64,000 bases of DNA from SCGC-AAA076-P13 sp963926355 (GCA_963926355.1 CAWUWW010000001.1:1-64000); one strand, 5' to 3'. Shown: positions 17,708-26,329, numbered from the stretch's first letter. Program-made: numbers and translations. Notes: generated from the sequence alone by a model not told the origin.

Positions 17708-18343
17708 TTGAGCATAGGCTTAATAGGTAAAAAAGCTGGAATGTCACGTCTTTTTCTTGAAGATGGAGCATCAATTCCAGTAACTGCAATTTCGGTTTGT
17801 GGTAACTTTTTAGCAGACATTAAAACATCTCAAAGAGATGGATATAATGCTTTTGTTGTATCTAAAGTTACAAAATCGAACAATGTTAACAAATCAAAAA
17901 GTGAATTCTTTAAAAAGATTAATCTTACTCCAGGTATCCTGGCAGAATTTAGATCTGATAAAGAAATCTCTGATGAATTTAAAATTGGAGCGCATTTAAC
18001 TGCTGGCATGTTTGAAGTTGGTCAGTACGTAGATGTAACAGGCACATCAAAAGGTAAAGGTTACGCAGGTGTTATTAAACGTCATAACTTTGCCATGCAA
18101 GACGCAACTCATGGTAACTCACTATCACATAGAGCTCATGGTTCTATTGGACAGTGTCAAACACCTGGTAGAGTTTGGAAAGGTAAGAAGATGTCAGGCC
18201 ATATGGGTCACGAACAAAAAACTATACAAAGTTTAAAGATTGTTGAACTAGATGTAGAAAATAACGTTTTATATATTAAAGGTGCAGTTCCAGGTTTTAA
18301 TGGATCTGATTTAAAAATCAAGCCAGCGCTTAAAAAATCATGA
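17708..18343 (+). CDS. rplC: 50S ribosomal protein L3
   Basis: L3 initiates 50S assembly and reaches the peptidyl-transferase centre. Its 211 residues match E. coli (209). The central loop reads GSIGQCQTPGRVWKGKKMSG, containing the glutamine that PrmB methylates in relatives. The start is TTG at 17708, set by AGGAG at 17697-17701 and by the conserved IGLIGKKAGM beginning at residue 3. The stop overlaps rplD (ATGA). Confidence 0.97.
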   Translation: MSIGLIGKKAGMSRLFLEDGASIPVTAISVCGNFLADIKTSQRDGYNAFVVSKVTKSNNVNKSKSEFFKKINLTPGILAEFRSDKEISDEFKIGAHLTAGMFEVGQYVDVTGTSKGKGYAGVIKRHNFAMQDATHGNSLSHRAHGSIGQCQTPGRVWKGKKMSGHMGHEQKTIQSLKIVELDVENNVLYIKGAVPGFNGSDLKIKPALKKS

Positions 18344-18954
18344 AAATAGAATTACTATCAAATACAAAGAATCAAGATATTAATATATCTGATAATGCTT
18401 TCAGCAAAGATTTTAATGAATCTTTAGTTCACCAAGCTGTCGTAAGTTACATGGCAGGTTCCCGTCAAGGAACTTCCAAGCAAAAGACTAGATCTGAAGT
18501 TCGCGGTGGTGGTAAAAAACCTTACGCTCAGAAAGGTACTGGTAGGGCTAGAGCAGGAACTATAAGAAGTCCTCTATGGAGAGGTGGTGGTGTTGCATTT
18601 GCTGCGACTCCTAGAGACTATAGTAAAAAGATTAACAAGAAAATGTACAAAGCCGCTATTAGATCTATATTTTCTGAATTACTTAGACAAAATAGATTAG
18701 TTGCAATCGAAAATCCCGTTCTTGAAAAACCTAAAACCAAAGCAATATACGATTTTTTAAAGCAGTTCTCATTAAGTAAGGTTTTAATTATCACTGATGA
18801 GCTTGATGTTAATTTCTACCTATCCACTAGAAATATTCCTAATGTTGAAGCAATTACAGTTAGAGAGATAAATCCAGTTTCATTATTAAAGGCTCACAAA
18901 GTAGCTGTTACTTCTGAAGCCTTCAAAAAAATTGAGGAGTGGATAGATGCATAA
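18340..18954 (+). CDS. rplD: 50S ribosomal protein L4
   Basis: L4 lines the peptide exit tunnel and, in E. coli, represses the S10 operon by transcription attenuation and translation block. It has 204 residues with the tunnel loop GTGRARAGTIRSPLWRGGG. The E. coli-type leader target is missing upstream of rpsJ, so L4 autoregulation may be absent or may use another site. It overlaps rplC by 4 nt and rplW by 8 nt. Confidence 0.98.
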   Translation: MKIELLSNTKNQDINISDNAFSKDFNESLVHQAVVSYMAGSRQGTSKQKTRSEVRGGGKKPYAQKGTGRARAGTIRSPLWRGGGVAFAATPRDYSKKINKKMYKAAIRSIFSELLRQNRLVAIENPVLEKPKTKAIYDFLKQFSLSKVLIITDELDVNFYLSTRNIPNVEAITVREINPVSLLKAHKVAVTSEAFKKIEEWIDA

Positions 18955-19243
18955 CGAAAAATTATTTACTTTAATAAAAGCACCAATAGTTACTGAAAAA
19001 GCAGCTAGAGTTAGCGAATTAAATAAACAGGTTGTTTTTAAAGTTGACTTAACAGCCAATAAAAGAGAAATAAAGAAAGCTGTTGAGGAGCTATTTAAGG
19101 TTGAAGTTACTAAGGTAACTACTTCAATTGTTAAAGGTAAAAGAAAAAGAAATAAAAATGGTATTCACAAAAGATCAGATTATAAAAAAGCCTTTGTATC
19201 TTTAAGTAAAGATTCAGAGATCCAGTTTGAGGGTATTAATTAA
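18947..19243 (+). CDS. rplW: 50S ribosomal protein L23
   Basis: L23 sits at the tunnel exit and docks trigger factor and SRP. It has 98 residues with the opening LIKAPIVTEKAARVSELNK and the basic loop KGKRKRNKNG. The start, 8 nt inside rplD, is supported by the GGAG within that gene's last codons. The trigger-factor contact (a VSE-type motif, here RVSELN) is retained. Confidence 0.97.
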   Translation: MHNEKLFTLIKAPIVTEKAARVSELNKQVVFKVDLTANKREIKKAVEELFKVEVTKVTTSIVKGKRKRNKNGIHKRSDYKKAFVSLSKDSEIQFEGIN

Positions 19244-19245
19244 TC

Positions 19246-20073
19246 ATGGCTGTAATAAAAGCAAAACCAACCAGTCCAGGGAGACGTGGTGTCATTCAGA
19301 TTAAGAGCGATCTTTATAAAGGAAAGCCTCTTAAATCTTTAACACAATCCAAGTCTAAAAATGGTGGAAGAAATAATAACGGAAGAATTACTGTAAGACA
19401 CCAAGGTGGCGGACATAAGCAACATTACAGGATTATAGATTTCAAAAGAAATAAGTTTGACATTCCTGCTACTGTTGAAAGAATAGAATACGATCCAAAT
19501 AGATCTGCTCATATTGCGTTAATGCTTTATGCAGATGGCGAAAGAAGATACATAATTGCTCCAGCTAAACTAAACATTGGCGATAAGATTATTTCTGCTG
19601 ATAAGTGTGAAATTAAAGTTGGAAATTCTATGAAGCTAAAGGATATTCCTTTAGGAACAAATATACATTGTGTTGAGTTGAAGCCTTTGAAAGGGGCTCA
19701 GCTTGCTAGAAGCGCAGGAACATCTGCAAGACTTATAGCTAAAGAGGGTATATATGCCACTCTAAGACTTCAATCTGGTGAGACTAGAAAAGTTCTTTGG
19801 GAATGTAGAGCAACACTAGGCTCTGTATCAAATGCAGAAAATAATCTTAGATCTTTGGGTAAGGCCGGAGCTAAAAGATGGAGAGGTGTTAGACCAACTG
19901 TTAGAGGTGTCGCAATGAACCCTGTAGACCATCCACATGGTGGTGGTGAAGGAAGAACTTCAGGTGGAAGACATCCTTCTACTCCATGGGGTGTTCCAAC
20001 AAAAGGTTATAAAACTAGAAAGAATCAAAGAACAAACGACCTTATTATAAGAAGAAGAGGAAGTAGGAAATAG
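19246..20073 (+). CDS. rplB: 50S ribosomal protein L2
   Basis: L2 is a primary 23S rRNA binder needed for subunit joining and peptidyl transfer. It has 275 residues (E. coli 273). The C-terminal signature NPVDHPHGGGEGRTSGG contains the histidine implicated in activity. It starts 2 nt after rplW with no obvious Shine-Dalgarno (attaattaatc before ATG), so translation probably depends on coupling. Confidence 0.98.
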   Translation: MAVIKAKPTSPGRRGVIQIKSDLYKGKPLKSLTQSKSKNGGRNNNGRITVRHQGGGHKQHYRIIDFKRNKFDIPATVERIEYDPNRSAHIALMLYADGERRYIIAPAKLNIGDKIISADKCEIKVGNSMKLKDIPLGTNIHCVELKPLKGAQLARSAGTSARLIAKEGIYATLRLQSGETRKVLWECRATLGSVSNAENNLRSLGKAGAKRWRGVRPTVRGVAMNPVDHPHGGGEGRTSGGRHPSTPWGVPTKGYKTRKNQRTNDLIIRRRGSRK

Positions 20074-20076
20074 ACT

Positions 20077-20349
20077 ATGCCAAGATCACTAAAAAAAGGA
20101 CCATTTATAGATTTATCTCTTGAAAAGAAAGTTGAGGCTGCTTTAGCTTCTAACGATAAGAGACCTATTAAAACCTGGTCAAGAAGGTCGATGATTAATC
20201 CATCAATGGTTGGATTGACTATTGCAGTTCATAACGGAAGACAGCATATTCCAGTTTATATTAATGAAGATATGGTAGGCCATAAGCTCGGAGAGTTTTC
20301 GATGACAAGAACTTTTAAAATGCATTCAGGCGACAGGAAGGCTAAATAA
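20077..20349 (+). CDS. rpsS: 30S ribosomal protein S19
   Basis: S19 lies in the 30S head and contacts the A-site finger. It has 90 residues with MPRSLKKGPFIDLSLEKK at the start and GHKLGEFSMTRTF near the end, both diagnostic. AGGAAA lies upstream of the ATG. It overlaps rplV by 1 nt (TAATG). Confidence 0.98.
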   Translation: MPRSLKKGPFIDLSLEKKVEAALASNDKRPIKTWSRRSMINPSMVGLTIAVHNGRQHIPVYINEDMVGHKLGEFSMTRTFKMHSGDRKAK

Positions 20350-20687
20350 TGGAAACAAGAGCATATTTAAAAGGTACTAGATTGTCACCTCAAAAAGCAG
20401 GGCTTGTTGCTAATGCTATTAGAGGCAAGTCAGTTCAAGAGGCTATGGATTTTTTAGTTTTCAATAAACAAAAAGGTTCTGCAATTATTAAGAAGTTACT
20501 GGAATCTGCTATAGCAAATGCAGAAAATAATAATAACGCTGATGTAGATTTATTATCAGTTAAAACAATAATAGTTAATCAAGGTATGAGATTGAAAAGA
20601 ATGAAGCCTAGAGCTAGAGGAAGAGCGGATAGAATCATTAAACCGTCATGCCATATTGAAATTATATTAGCCGAAGGGGTGAAATAA
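20349..20687 (+). CDS. rplV: 50S ribosomal protein L22
   Basis: L22 lines the exit tunnel with L4. It has 112 residues. The tunnel hairpin GMRLKRMKPRARGRADRI is intact, without the deletions known to confer macrolide resistance. It has 1-nt overlaps on both sides (rpsS and rpsC). Confidence 0.98.
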   Translation: METRAYLKGTRLSPQKAGLVANAIRGKSVQEAMDFLVFNKQKGSAIIKKLLESAIANAENNNNADVDLLSVKTIIVNQGMRLKRMKPRARGRADRIIKPSCHIEIILAEGVK

Positions 20688-21343
20688 TGGGACAAAAAGT
20701 TAATCCAATTGGTTTTAGATTAGGAACATCCAAGAAGCAAAATGCTAATTGGTATGCAAAGGGAAAAGACTTCTCAACATACCTAATACAGGACTTGAAA
20801 GTCAGAGAATACTTTAAGAAAAATCTTAAAAATGCCTCTATCAGCAAAATAGAACTTGAAAGATCTTCTGAAAGCTTTGTTGTATCAATTCACACAGCAA
20901 GACCAGGGATTATTATTGGTAAAAGAGGTGAGGAGATTGATAACCTAAAGAAGGCTATAGAGAAAATAGTTAAAAAACCATCTCAAATAAATATTAAAGA
21001 AGTAAGAAAGCCAGACCTTGATGCTCAAATACTAGCTGAAGGCGTAGCTCAACAACTTGAAAAAAGAGTTATGTTTAGAAGAGCAATGAAAAGAACTGTT
21101 CAAAGTGCCTTAAGACAAAGTGCTAAGGGTGTAAGAGTTGAGGTTTCAGGAAGGCTTAATGGTGCTGAGATTGCTAGAACGGAATGGTATAGAGAAGGAA
21201 GAGTTCCATTACATACACTTAGAGCCGATATTGATTATGGAACAGCGGAAGCTTTAACTACTTATGGAATTATAGGTATTAAAGTCTGGGTGTTTAAAGG
21301 AGAGATAACTGAAGATCCTTATAAAGTAGATCTAGGAGTTTAA
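20687..21343 (+). CDS. rpsC: 30S ribosomal protein S3
   Basis: S3 forms the mRNA entry pore and has helicase activity with S4. The KH domain carries GIIIGKRGEEID. It has 218 residues against 233 in E. coli, the difference being a shorter C-terminal tail after the conserved WVFKGE; the core is intact. It starts within the stop of rplV. Confidence 0.98.
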   Translation: MGQKVNPIGFRLGTSKKQNANWYAKGKDFSTYLIQDLKVREYFKKNLKNASISKIELERSSESFVVSIHTARPGIIIGKRGEEIDNLKKAIEKIVKKPSQINIKEVRKPDLDAQILAEGVAQQLEKRVMFRRAMKRTVQSALRQSAKGVRVEVSGRLNGAEIARTEWYREGRVPLHTLRADIDYGTAEALTTYGIIGIKVWVFKGEITEDPYKVDLGV

Positions 21344-21352
21344 TTAAATATT

Positions 21353-21763
21353 ATGTTGCAACCAAAACGAACAAAATTTAAAAAAATGCACAAAGGTCGT
21401 AATAGAGGTCTTGCGCAAAACGGAAATACAGTTGCCTTCGGTAGATTTGGACTTGTTGCTTCTGACAGAGGGCGTATAACAGCTCGTCAAATTGAGGCAG
21501 CTAGGCGTGCTATGACTAGACATATTAAAAGAGGTGGAAATATTTGGATAAGAATATTCCCTGACAAACCTATTACTAAGAAACCTTTAGAAGTTCGTAT
21601 GGGTAAAGGTAAAGGTAATGTTGAGTATTGGGTAGCTCTTGTTCAACCAGGTAAGGTAATGTTTGAAATGGCAGGTATTGATGAAGATATAGCTAGACAG
21701 GCTTTTAAATTAGCTGCAGCAAAACTACCTGTAAAAACACATTTTATTAGGAAGGATGTATAA
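21353..21763 (+). CDS. rplP: 50S ribosomal protein L16
   Basis: L16 organises the A-site region of the 50S subunit. It has 136 residues, opening MLQPKRTKFKKMHKGRNRG, with the conserved arginine-rich stretch RRAMTRHIKRGG. The nearest purine block, the AGGAG inside the rpsC stop region, is about 17 nt from the ATG, which directly follows aaatatt. It abuts rpmC with no spacer. Confidence 0.98.
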   Translation: MLQPKRTKFKKMHKGRNRGLAQNGNTVAFGRFGLVASDRGRITARQIEAARRAMTRHIKRGGNIWIRIFPDKPITKKPLEVRMGKGKGNVEYWVALVQPGKVMFEMAGIDEDIARQAFKLAAAKLPVKTHFIRKDV

Positions 21764-21970
21764 ATGAGTAAAGAATTAGCTGATCTAAGAAAGAAAAATG
21801 TTGACCAACTTGGTGCGGAACTTGTTGCAGCAAGAGAATCTCAATTTAATCTTAGAATTAAGCATAAAACAGGACAGCTAAAGGAAACTAATCAGATAAC
21901 CCTAGTTAGGAAAAAGATAGCAAAAATTAAAACAATAATGAACGAATTAAAATTAAAGGATAGTAAATAA
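21764..21970 (+). CDS. rpmC: 50S ribosomal protein L29
   Basis: L29 is a small helical protein at the tunnel exit beside L23. It has 68 residues in two long helices, with the family motif ESQFNLRIKHKTGQLKETNQ. The ATG directly follows the rplP stop; AGGA (21751-21754) provides the Shine-Dalgarno. It overlaps rpsQ by 1 nt. Confidence 0.97.
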   Translation: MSKELADLRKKNVDQLGAELVAARESQFNLRIKHKTGQLKETNQITLVRKKIAKIKTIMNELKLKDSK

Positions 21971-22260
21971 TGATTTCAACTAATCCAAGAATACTTACTG
22001 GAGTTGTTATTAGCGATAAAGCTGATAAGACAATTACTGTAAGGATAGAAAGAAAAGTAAAACATCCGTTATATGGAAAAGTTATGAAAAGAGCTACTAA
22101 AGTTCATGCTCATGATGAAAGTAATTCAGCTGTAATGGGCGATGTTGTTACTGTGCAGGAATGCAGACCTATTTCTAAAAACAAAACATGGGTTTTGGTT
22201 GCAGAAGGAACAACAAATTCATCCGTAGTAATAGAAGAAAAGATTGAGGGGACTGAATAA
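21970..22260 (+). CDS. rpsQ: 30S ribosomal protein S17
   Basis: S17 is a primary 16S rRNA binder in the 30S body. The OB-fold core contains KTITVRIERKVKHPLYGK and the CRPISKNKTWVL strand. It has 96 residues against about 84 in E. coli; the extra part is an acidic C-terminal tail (VIEEKIEGTE). The 1-nt overlaps with rpmC and rplN suggest coupled translation. Confidence 0.97.
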   Translation: MISTNPRILTGVVISDKADKTITVRIERKVKHPLYGKVMKRATKVHAHDESNSAVMGDVVTVQECRPISKNKTWVLVAEGTTNSSVVIEEKIEGTE

Positions 22261-22628
22261 TGATTCAAATGCAATCAATTTTAAAAATTTGTGATAACAG
22301 TGGCGCCAGAAGCGTAATGTGTATCAAGGTTCTTGGGGGATCCAAGAGAAGGTATGCAAATATTGGCGATATTATTAAAGTAGCTATCAGAGAAGCTATT
22401 CCTACTGGAAAGGTTAAAAAAGGCCAAGTATGCGATGCTTTAATTGTAAGAACAAGAAAGGGTGTTAGAAGATCAGACGGCTCATTAATTAAATTTGATG
22501 AGAACGCAGCTGTTTTAGTTAATAATCAAAAAGCTCCAATCGGTACAAGGGTTTTTGGCCCAGTAACTAGAGAGTTGAGAGAAGGAAAGCATATGAAGAT
22601 TCTTTCATTAGCTCCTGAGGTGATATAA
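22260..22628 (+). CDS. rplN: 50S ribosomal protein L14
   Basis: L14 contributes to an intersubunit bridge. It has 122 residues, with the start MIQMQSILKICDNSGARSV and the centre GDIIKVAIREAIPTGKVKKG. It opens what is the spc operon in E. coli. No separate promoter is seen here, because its ATG overlaps the rpsQ stop. Confidence 0.98.
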   Translation: MIQMQSILKICDNSGARSVMCIKVLGGSKRRYANIGDIIKVAIREAIPTGKVKKGQVCDALIVRTRKGVRRSDGSLIKFDENAAVLVNNQKAPIGTRVFGPVTRELREGKHMKILSLAPEVI

Positions 22629-22958
22629 ATGAAAACTACCCTAACAAAATTAAGAGTTGGCGACGAAGTAGTTGTAGTTGCTGGTAAAGACTCTGGCAAA
22701 AAAGGACCTTTAAGAAAGATTGTTAAGAACAAAAATAAAGGAATCGTTACAGGCATTAATATGGTTAAAAAGCATACTAAGCCAAATCCAGAAATGGGTG
22801 TAACAGGTGGTGTTGTTGAGCAAGAAGCCGCAATTGATCTATCAAACCTTGCTATCTGGAATCCTGGTAAGAAAACTAAAGACAGAATTGCTTACTCAGT
22901 TGATAAAGATGGAAAGAAAATAAGATTATTTAAATCAGATGAGACAGAGATTAAGTAA
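22629..22958 (+). CDS. rplX: 50S ribosomal protein L24
   Basis: L24 starts 50S assembly and has a KOW motif (GDEVVVVAGKDSGKKGPLRK). It has 109 residues (E. coli 104). Its ATG comes directly after the rplN stop and its own stop touches the rplE ATG, with zero spacing on both sides. Confidence 0.98.
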   Translation: MKTTLTKLRVGDEVVVVAGKDSGKKGPLRKIVKNKNKGIVTGINMVKKHTKPNPEMGVTGGVVEQEAAIDLSNLAIWNPGKKTKDRIAYSVDKDGKKIRLFKSDETEIK

Positions 22959-23498
22959 ATGGCAAATTTAAGAGAAAAATATAACAAAGAATTAAGAGCT
23001 ACTCTTCAAGAAAAGCTTGGAATGAAAAATATAATGGCAGTGCCTAAACTTACTAAAGTAGTAATTAATATGGGTGTTGGCGAGGCTGCAAATGATAAAA
23101 AGCACCTTGATTCTGCAGTGGCAGATATGGCAGCTATTGCTGGACAGAAGCCTGTTATTACTAAGGCTAGGAAATCAGTAGCGAGTTTTAAAATAAGAGA
23201 AGGTTGGCCTATAGGATGCAAGGTTACATTAAGAGGCAATAAAATGTATGAGTTCATGGAAAGACTAATTGATATAGCTATTCCTAGGGAAAGAGATTTT
23301 AGAGGATTGAATCCTAAATCATTTGACGGTCAGGGAAACTATAACTTTGGAATTAAAGAACAAATTATATTTCCTGAAATTAAATATGACACTGTAGCAA
23401 GTATCAGAGGTATGGATGTGTGTATTAATACTTCTGCAACAAACAAAGAAGATGCTAAGGCTTTATTAGAAGTTTTACAATTTCCATTTAAAAAATAG
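22959..23498 (+). CDS. rplE: 50S ribosomal protein L5
   Basis: L5 binds 5S rRNA and contacts P-site tRNA. It has 179 residues, as in E. coli. Conserved blocks are GQKPVITKARKSVASFKIRE and the GNYNFGIKEQIIFPEI strand. In E. coli the S8 repressor site overlaps the start of rplE; I could not confirm such a fold here. Confidence 0.98.
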   Translation: MANLREKYNKELRATLQEKLGMKNIMAVPKLTKVVINMGVGEAANDKKHLDSAVADMAAIAGQKPVITKARKSVASFKIREGWPIGCKVTLRGNKMYEFMERLIDIAIPRERDFRGLNPKSFDGQGNYNFGIKEQIIFPEIKYDTVASIRGMDVCINTSATNKEDAKALLEVLQFPFKK

Positions 23499-23507
23499 GT
23501 ATTAGAA

Positions 23508-23813
23508 ATGGCAAAAAAATCAATGATCGCAAGAGAAGTTAAACGCATTAAAACAGTTGCTAAGTTTGCTGAAAAAAGGGTAAGCCTAAAAGCAATAATG
23601 AATGATGAAAAAGCAACAAGCGAAGAGAGATATGAAGCTTCTGTTAAATTACAGAAACTTCCAAGAAATTCTAGCCCTTCAAGAGTTGTAAGAAGATGTC
23701 AGGTGACTGGAAGACCGCATGCTGTGTATAGAAAGTTTGGACTTAGCAGAATAAAGCTAAGAGAAGCAGCAATGAGAGGCGATATCCCAGGTTTAGTTAA
23801 ATCAAGTTGGTAA
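23508..23813 (+). CDS. rpsN: 30S ribosomal protein S14, zinc-independent form
   Basis: S14 completes the 30S head. The 101-residue long form has the motif RRCQVTGRPHAVYRKFGLSR but not the paired CxxC zinc site of the short form, so it should not need zinc. It lies 9 nt after rplE and 9 nt before rpsH. Confidence 0.98.
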   Translation: MAKKSMIAREVKRIKTVAKFAEKRVSLKAIMNDEKATSEERYEASVKLQKLPRNSSPSRVVRRCQVTGRPHAVYRKFGLSRIKLREAAMRGDIPGLVKSSW

Positions 23814-23822
23814 TATAATATT

Positions 23823-24218
23823 ATGAGTTTTCAAGATCCTATAGCAGACTGTCTAACAAGAATACGTAATGGCTTAATGCGTGGCAAGGCCCATGTAGAT
23901 GCTCCTTATTCTAAGTTAAAGCATGAATTGGTTAATGTATTGATATCCGAAGGGTATCTAAAGAGTTGTGAAAAAACAGAAAAAGATGGAAAGCCTTCTA
24001 TTAAGATAATTCTTAAGTATCACAATGCTTCACCGGCAATCAAAAACATTAAAAGAATTAGTAAGCCTAGTCTAAGAAAATATTCAGCTTCTTCAGATAT
24101 TAAGTCTGTTAAGAATGGCTTAGGGGCTTTAATTGTTACAACCAATCAAGGCCTAATGACTGATAAAGAAGCTAAAGCTAAAAATGTTGGCGGCGAAATT
24201 CTTTGTGAGGTATTTTAA
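23823..24218 (+). CDS. rpsH: 30S ribosomal protein S8
   Basis: S8 binds helix 21 of 16S rRNA and represses the spc operon in E. coli. It has 131 residues with the opening DPIADCLTRIRNGLMRGK and a C-terminal domain ending LTDKEAK-like and GGEILCEVF. The ATG follows aatataatatt, without a Shine-Dalgarno. Confidence 0.97.
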   Translation: MSFQDPIADCLTRIRNGLMRGKAHVDAPYSKLKHELVNVLISEGYLKSCEKTEKDGKPSIKIILKYHNASPAIKNIKRISKPSLRKYSASSDIKSVKNGLGALIVTTNQGLMTDKEAKAKNVGGEILCEVF

Positions 24219-24220
24219 TT

Positions 24221-24763
24221 ATGTCTAGAGTAGCAAAGAACCCAATTCAAATTGTAGATGGCGTATCTGTAAATCTTGAAGGGACTATTATTAACGTTAA
24301 AGGAAAGATCGGGTCAATGAGTTTTGACGTACCTGAAACTGTTTCATTGGAGATTAATGAAGAGGTAATAACTGTTCAGTATGATATTGAGAATCAACAG
24401 TCTTGTGCATTAGCAGGAACAACAAGAGCACTTGTAAATAATATGATTATTGGTGTATCGCAAGGTTTTGAAAAAAAATTGGAATTAAAAGGCGTTGGTT
24501 ATAGAGCAAAGGCATCAGGCAAGTTACTTGAGTTAACATTAGGTTTTTCTCATCCTGTTAGTTATCAAATTCCTGAAGAAGTTGAAGTGGAAACTCCTTC
24601 AAACACTGAAATAGTGCTTAAAAGTTTCAATAAACAGATTCTTGGGCAGGCTGCTGCTGAGATTAGAGCGTTTAGACCTCCTGAGCCATATAAAGGTAAG
24701 GGTGTTAGATATTCTGATGAGATAGTTAGAAGAAAAGAAGCTAAAAAAGCAGCTGGAGCATAG
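24221..24763 (+). CDS. rplF: 50S ribosomal protein L6
   Basis: L6 is located near the sarcin-ricin loop. It has 180 residues built of two similar domains. The signature RPPEPYKGKGVRYSDE lies near the C terminus. It starts 2 nt after the rpsH stop, with GAGG about 13 nt upstream. Confidence 0.98.
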   Translation: MSRVAKNPIQIVDGVSVNLEGTIINVKGKIGSMSFDVPETVSLEINEEVITVQYDIENQQSCALAGTTRALVNNMIIGVSQGFEKKLELKGVGYRAKASGKLLELTLGFSHPVSYQIPEEVEVETPSNTEIVLKSFNKQILGQAAAEIRAFRPPEPYKGKGVRYSDEIVRRKEAKKAAGA

Positions 24764-24765
24764 AA

Positions 24766-25113
24766 ATGAGTATTAAGAATATATCAAGAATCAGAAGAGC
24801 TACCAAAACTAGAATGAAGATTAGAGAGCAAGAGTCACCAAGACTTACAGTTCATAGATCATCAAAGCATTTTTATGCTCAGATATTTGATAGTCTCGGA
24901 ACTAAGGTTATAGCATCAGCTTCAACCAATGAAAAAGATTTAAAAGCTACATCAAATAATATTGAAGGTGCTGAAACTGTTGGAAAAAGAGTTGCTGAAA
25001 GAGCTCTTGAGAGCGGAGTTAAAAAAGTGGTTTTTGATAGATCTGGGTATAGATATCATGGCCGAATAAAAGCTCTAGCTGATTCAGCTAGAAAAGCAGG
25101 TCTGGAGTTTTAA
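24766..25113 (+). CDS. rplR: 50S ribosomal protein L18
   Basis: L18 binds 5S rRNA and links it to the 50S subunit. It has 115 residues: a basic N-terminal tail followed by RLTVHRSSKHFYAQI and FDRSGYRYHGRIKALADSAR. It sits between rplF (2-nt gap) and rpsE (7-nt gap). Confidence 0.98.
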   Translation: MSIKNISRIRRATKTRMKIREQESPRLTVHRSSKHFYAQIFDSLGTKVIASASTNEKDLKATSNNIEGAETVGKRVAERALESGVKKVVFDRSGYRYHGRIKALADSARKAGLEF

Positions 25114-25120
25114 TTAAATT

Positions 25121-25627
25121 ATGAGAGAAAATAATACAGCAAATAATCAACAAACTGATGCTCTTGAAGAGAAATTAGTTCAGGTAAATAGAGTAGCTAA
25201 AGTTGTTAAAGGCGGAAGAATATTCGGTTTTACAGCTCTAACTGTTGTTGGCGATGGAAATGGTAAAGTTGGTTTTGGTAGAGGTAAGTCTAAGGAAGTA
25301 CCTATGGCAATTCAAAAAGCTATGGAAAATGCTAGAAGAAACATGGTTGATGTGGAGTTAAATAACACTACTATTTGGTATCCAATTAAAGCAAAATTTG
25401 GAGCTGCTAATGTTTATATGCAACCAGCCTCAGAAGGTACAGGTATTATTGCTGGTGGTGCTATGAGAGCAGTGCTTGAATTAGCCGGTGTTCAAAATGT
25501 TTTAGCAAAATGTTATGGGTCTACAAACCCTGTAAATGTTGTTAGAGCCACTATTAATGCTTTAAGCGCAATGGAGTCTCCTGGGACTGTTGCTGCAAGA
25601 AGAGGAAAAAAGGTTGAGCAAGCATAA
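25121..25627 (+). CDS. rpsE: 30S ribosomal protein S5
   Basis: S5 helps form the mRNA entrance and controls fidelity. It has 168 residues. The double-stranded-RNA-binding-like N-terminal domain has VNRVAKVVKGGRIFGFTAL, and the C-terminal domain has TGIIAGGAMRAVLELAGV. The ATG follows an AAATT run with GGAG about 15 nt away. It overlaps rpmD by 1 nt. Confidence 0.98.
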   Translation: MRENNTANNQQTDALEEKLVQVNRVAKVVKGGRIFGFTALTVVGDGNGKVGFGRGKSKEVPMAIQKAMENARRNMVDVELNNTTIWYPIKAKFGAANVYMQPASEGTGIIAGGAMRAVLELAGVQNVLAKCYGSTNPVNVVRATINALSAMESPGTVAARRGKKVEQA

Positions 25628-25815
25628 TGAGTAAAGATAAGACAATGACTATAAAGTTAGTTAAAAGTGGAATTGGTAGAATGAAAAGACATAAGCTTTG
25701 TATTAAAGGCCTTGGCTTTAAAAAACTTAACCAGACAGTAACTGTTATTGATACTCCAAGCAATAGAGGCTTGGTAAATAAAATATCTGACATGATTGAG
25801 ATTCAGGAAAACTAA
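25627..25815 (+). CDS. rpmD: 50S ribosomal protein L30
   Basis: L30 is a small 50S protein with a beta-alpha-beta fold. It has 62 residues with KSGIGRMKRHKLCIKGLGFK, in the family pattern. It overlaps rpsE by 1 nt and ends 1 nt before the true rplO start. Confidence 0.97.
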   Translation: MSKDKTMTIKLVKSGIGRMKRHKLCIKGLGFKKLNQTVTVIDTPSNRGLVNKISDMIEIQEN

Positions 25816-25816
25816 A

Positions 25817-26329
25817 ATGAGCGAAAAAGAAACAAATAATTTATCTCTAAACAACCTTTCAAGTAAAGGTACTGCTCAGAATAGAAAAAGAGTAGGTAGA
25901 GGTATAGGATCTGGTACTGGTAAAACTGCTGGTAGGGGTCATAAAGGACAAAAATCTAGATCTGGTGGATCGGTAAGACGTGGTTTTGAAGGTGGTCAAA
26001 TGCCGCTTCAAATGAGACTGCCAAAATTTGGCTTCTCATCAAGAACTAATAACTACCTAAAAGAAGTTAATGTTAAGCATCTAAATGGCATTGAAGGTCT
26101 TGAACTTGTAACTATAGAGACATTAAAAGAACATAAGGTCATTTCTAAATCAATCAAGAAAGTTAAAATATTTGGTATTTTTGATCTTGAATCAAAAATA
26201 AATGTTGAAGGAATAAGAGTTACCAAGGGAGCAAAAGAATCTATAGAAAAAGCAGGCGGAACCGTCGCTGATTTCGTAGAGCCAGTTGCTAGACCTAAAT
26301 TTGTTAAAAAAATAAAGGCCGCGGAATAA
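25817..26329 (+). CDS. rplO: 50S ribosomal protein L15
   Basis: L15 is a late 50S assembly protein. I take the ATG at 25817, preceded by AGGAAA, rather than an upstream TTG at 25796 that would overlap rpmD. This gives 170 residues. The N-terminal part carries KRVGRGIGSGTGKTAGRGHK and the core ends GIRVTKGAKESIEKAGG. E. coli L15 has 144 residues and stops about there; here roughly 20 extra residues, ending in a basic KFVKKIKAAE, extend the C terminus. Confidence 0.96.
   Translation: MSEKETNNLSLNNLSSKGTAQNRKRVGRGIGSGTGKTAGRGHKGQKSRSGGSVRRGFEGGQMPLQMRLPKFGFSSRTNNYLKEVNVKHLNGIEGLELVTIETLKEHKVISKSIKKVKIFGIFDLESKINVEGIRVTKGAKESIEKAGGTVADFVEPVARPKFVKKIKAAE

Noticed and set aside
25796..25816. Upstream TTG start for rplO
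   Set aside because: It adds seven residues not typical of L15 and overlaps rpmD, while the ATG at 25817 has AGGAAA at a good distance.
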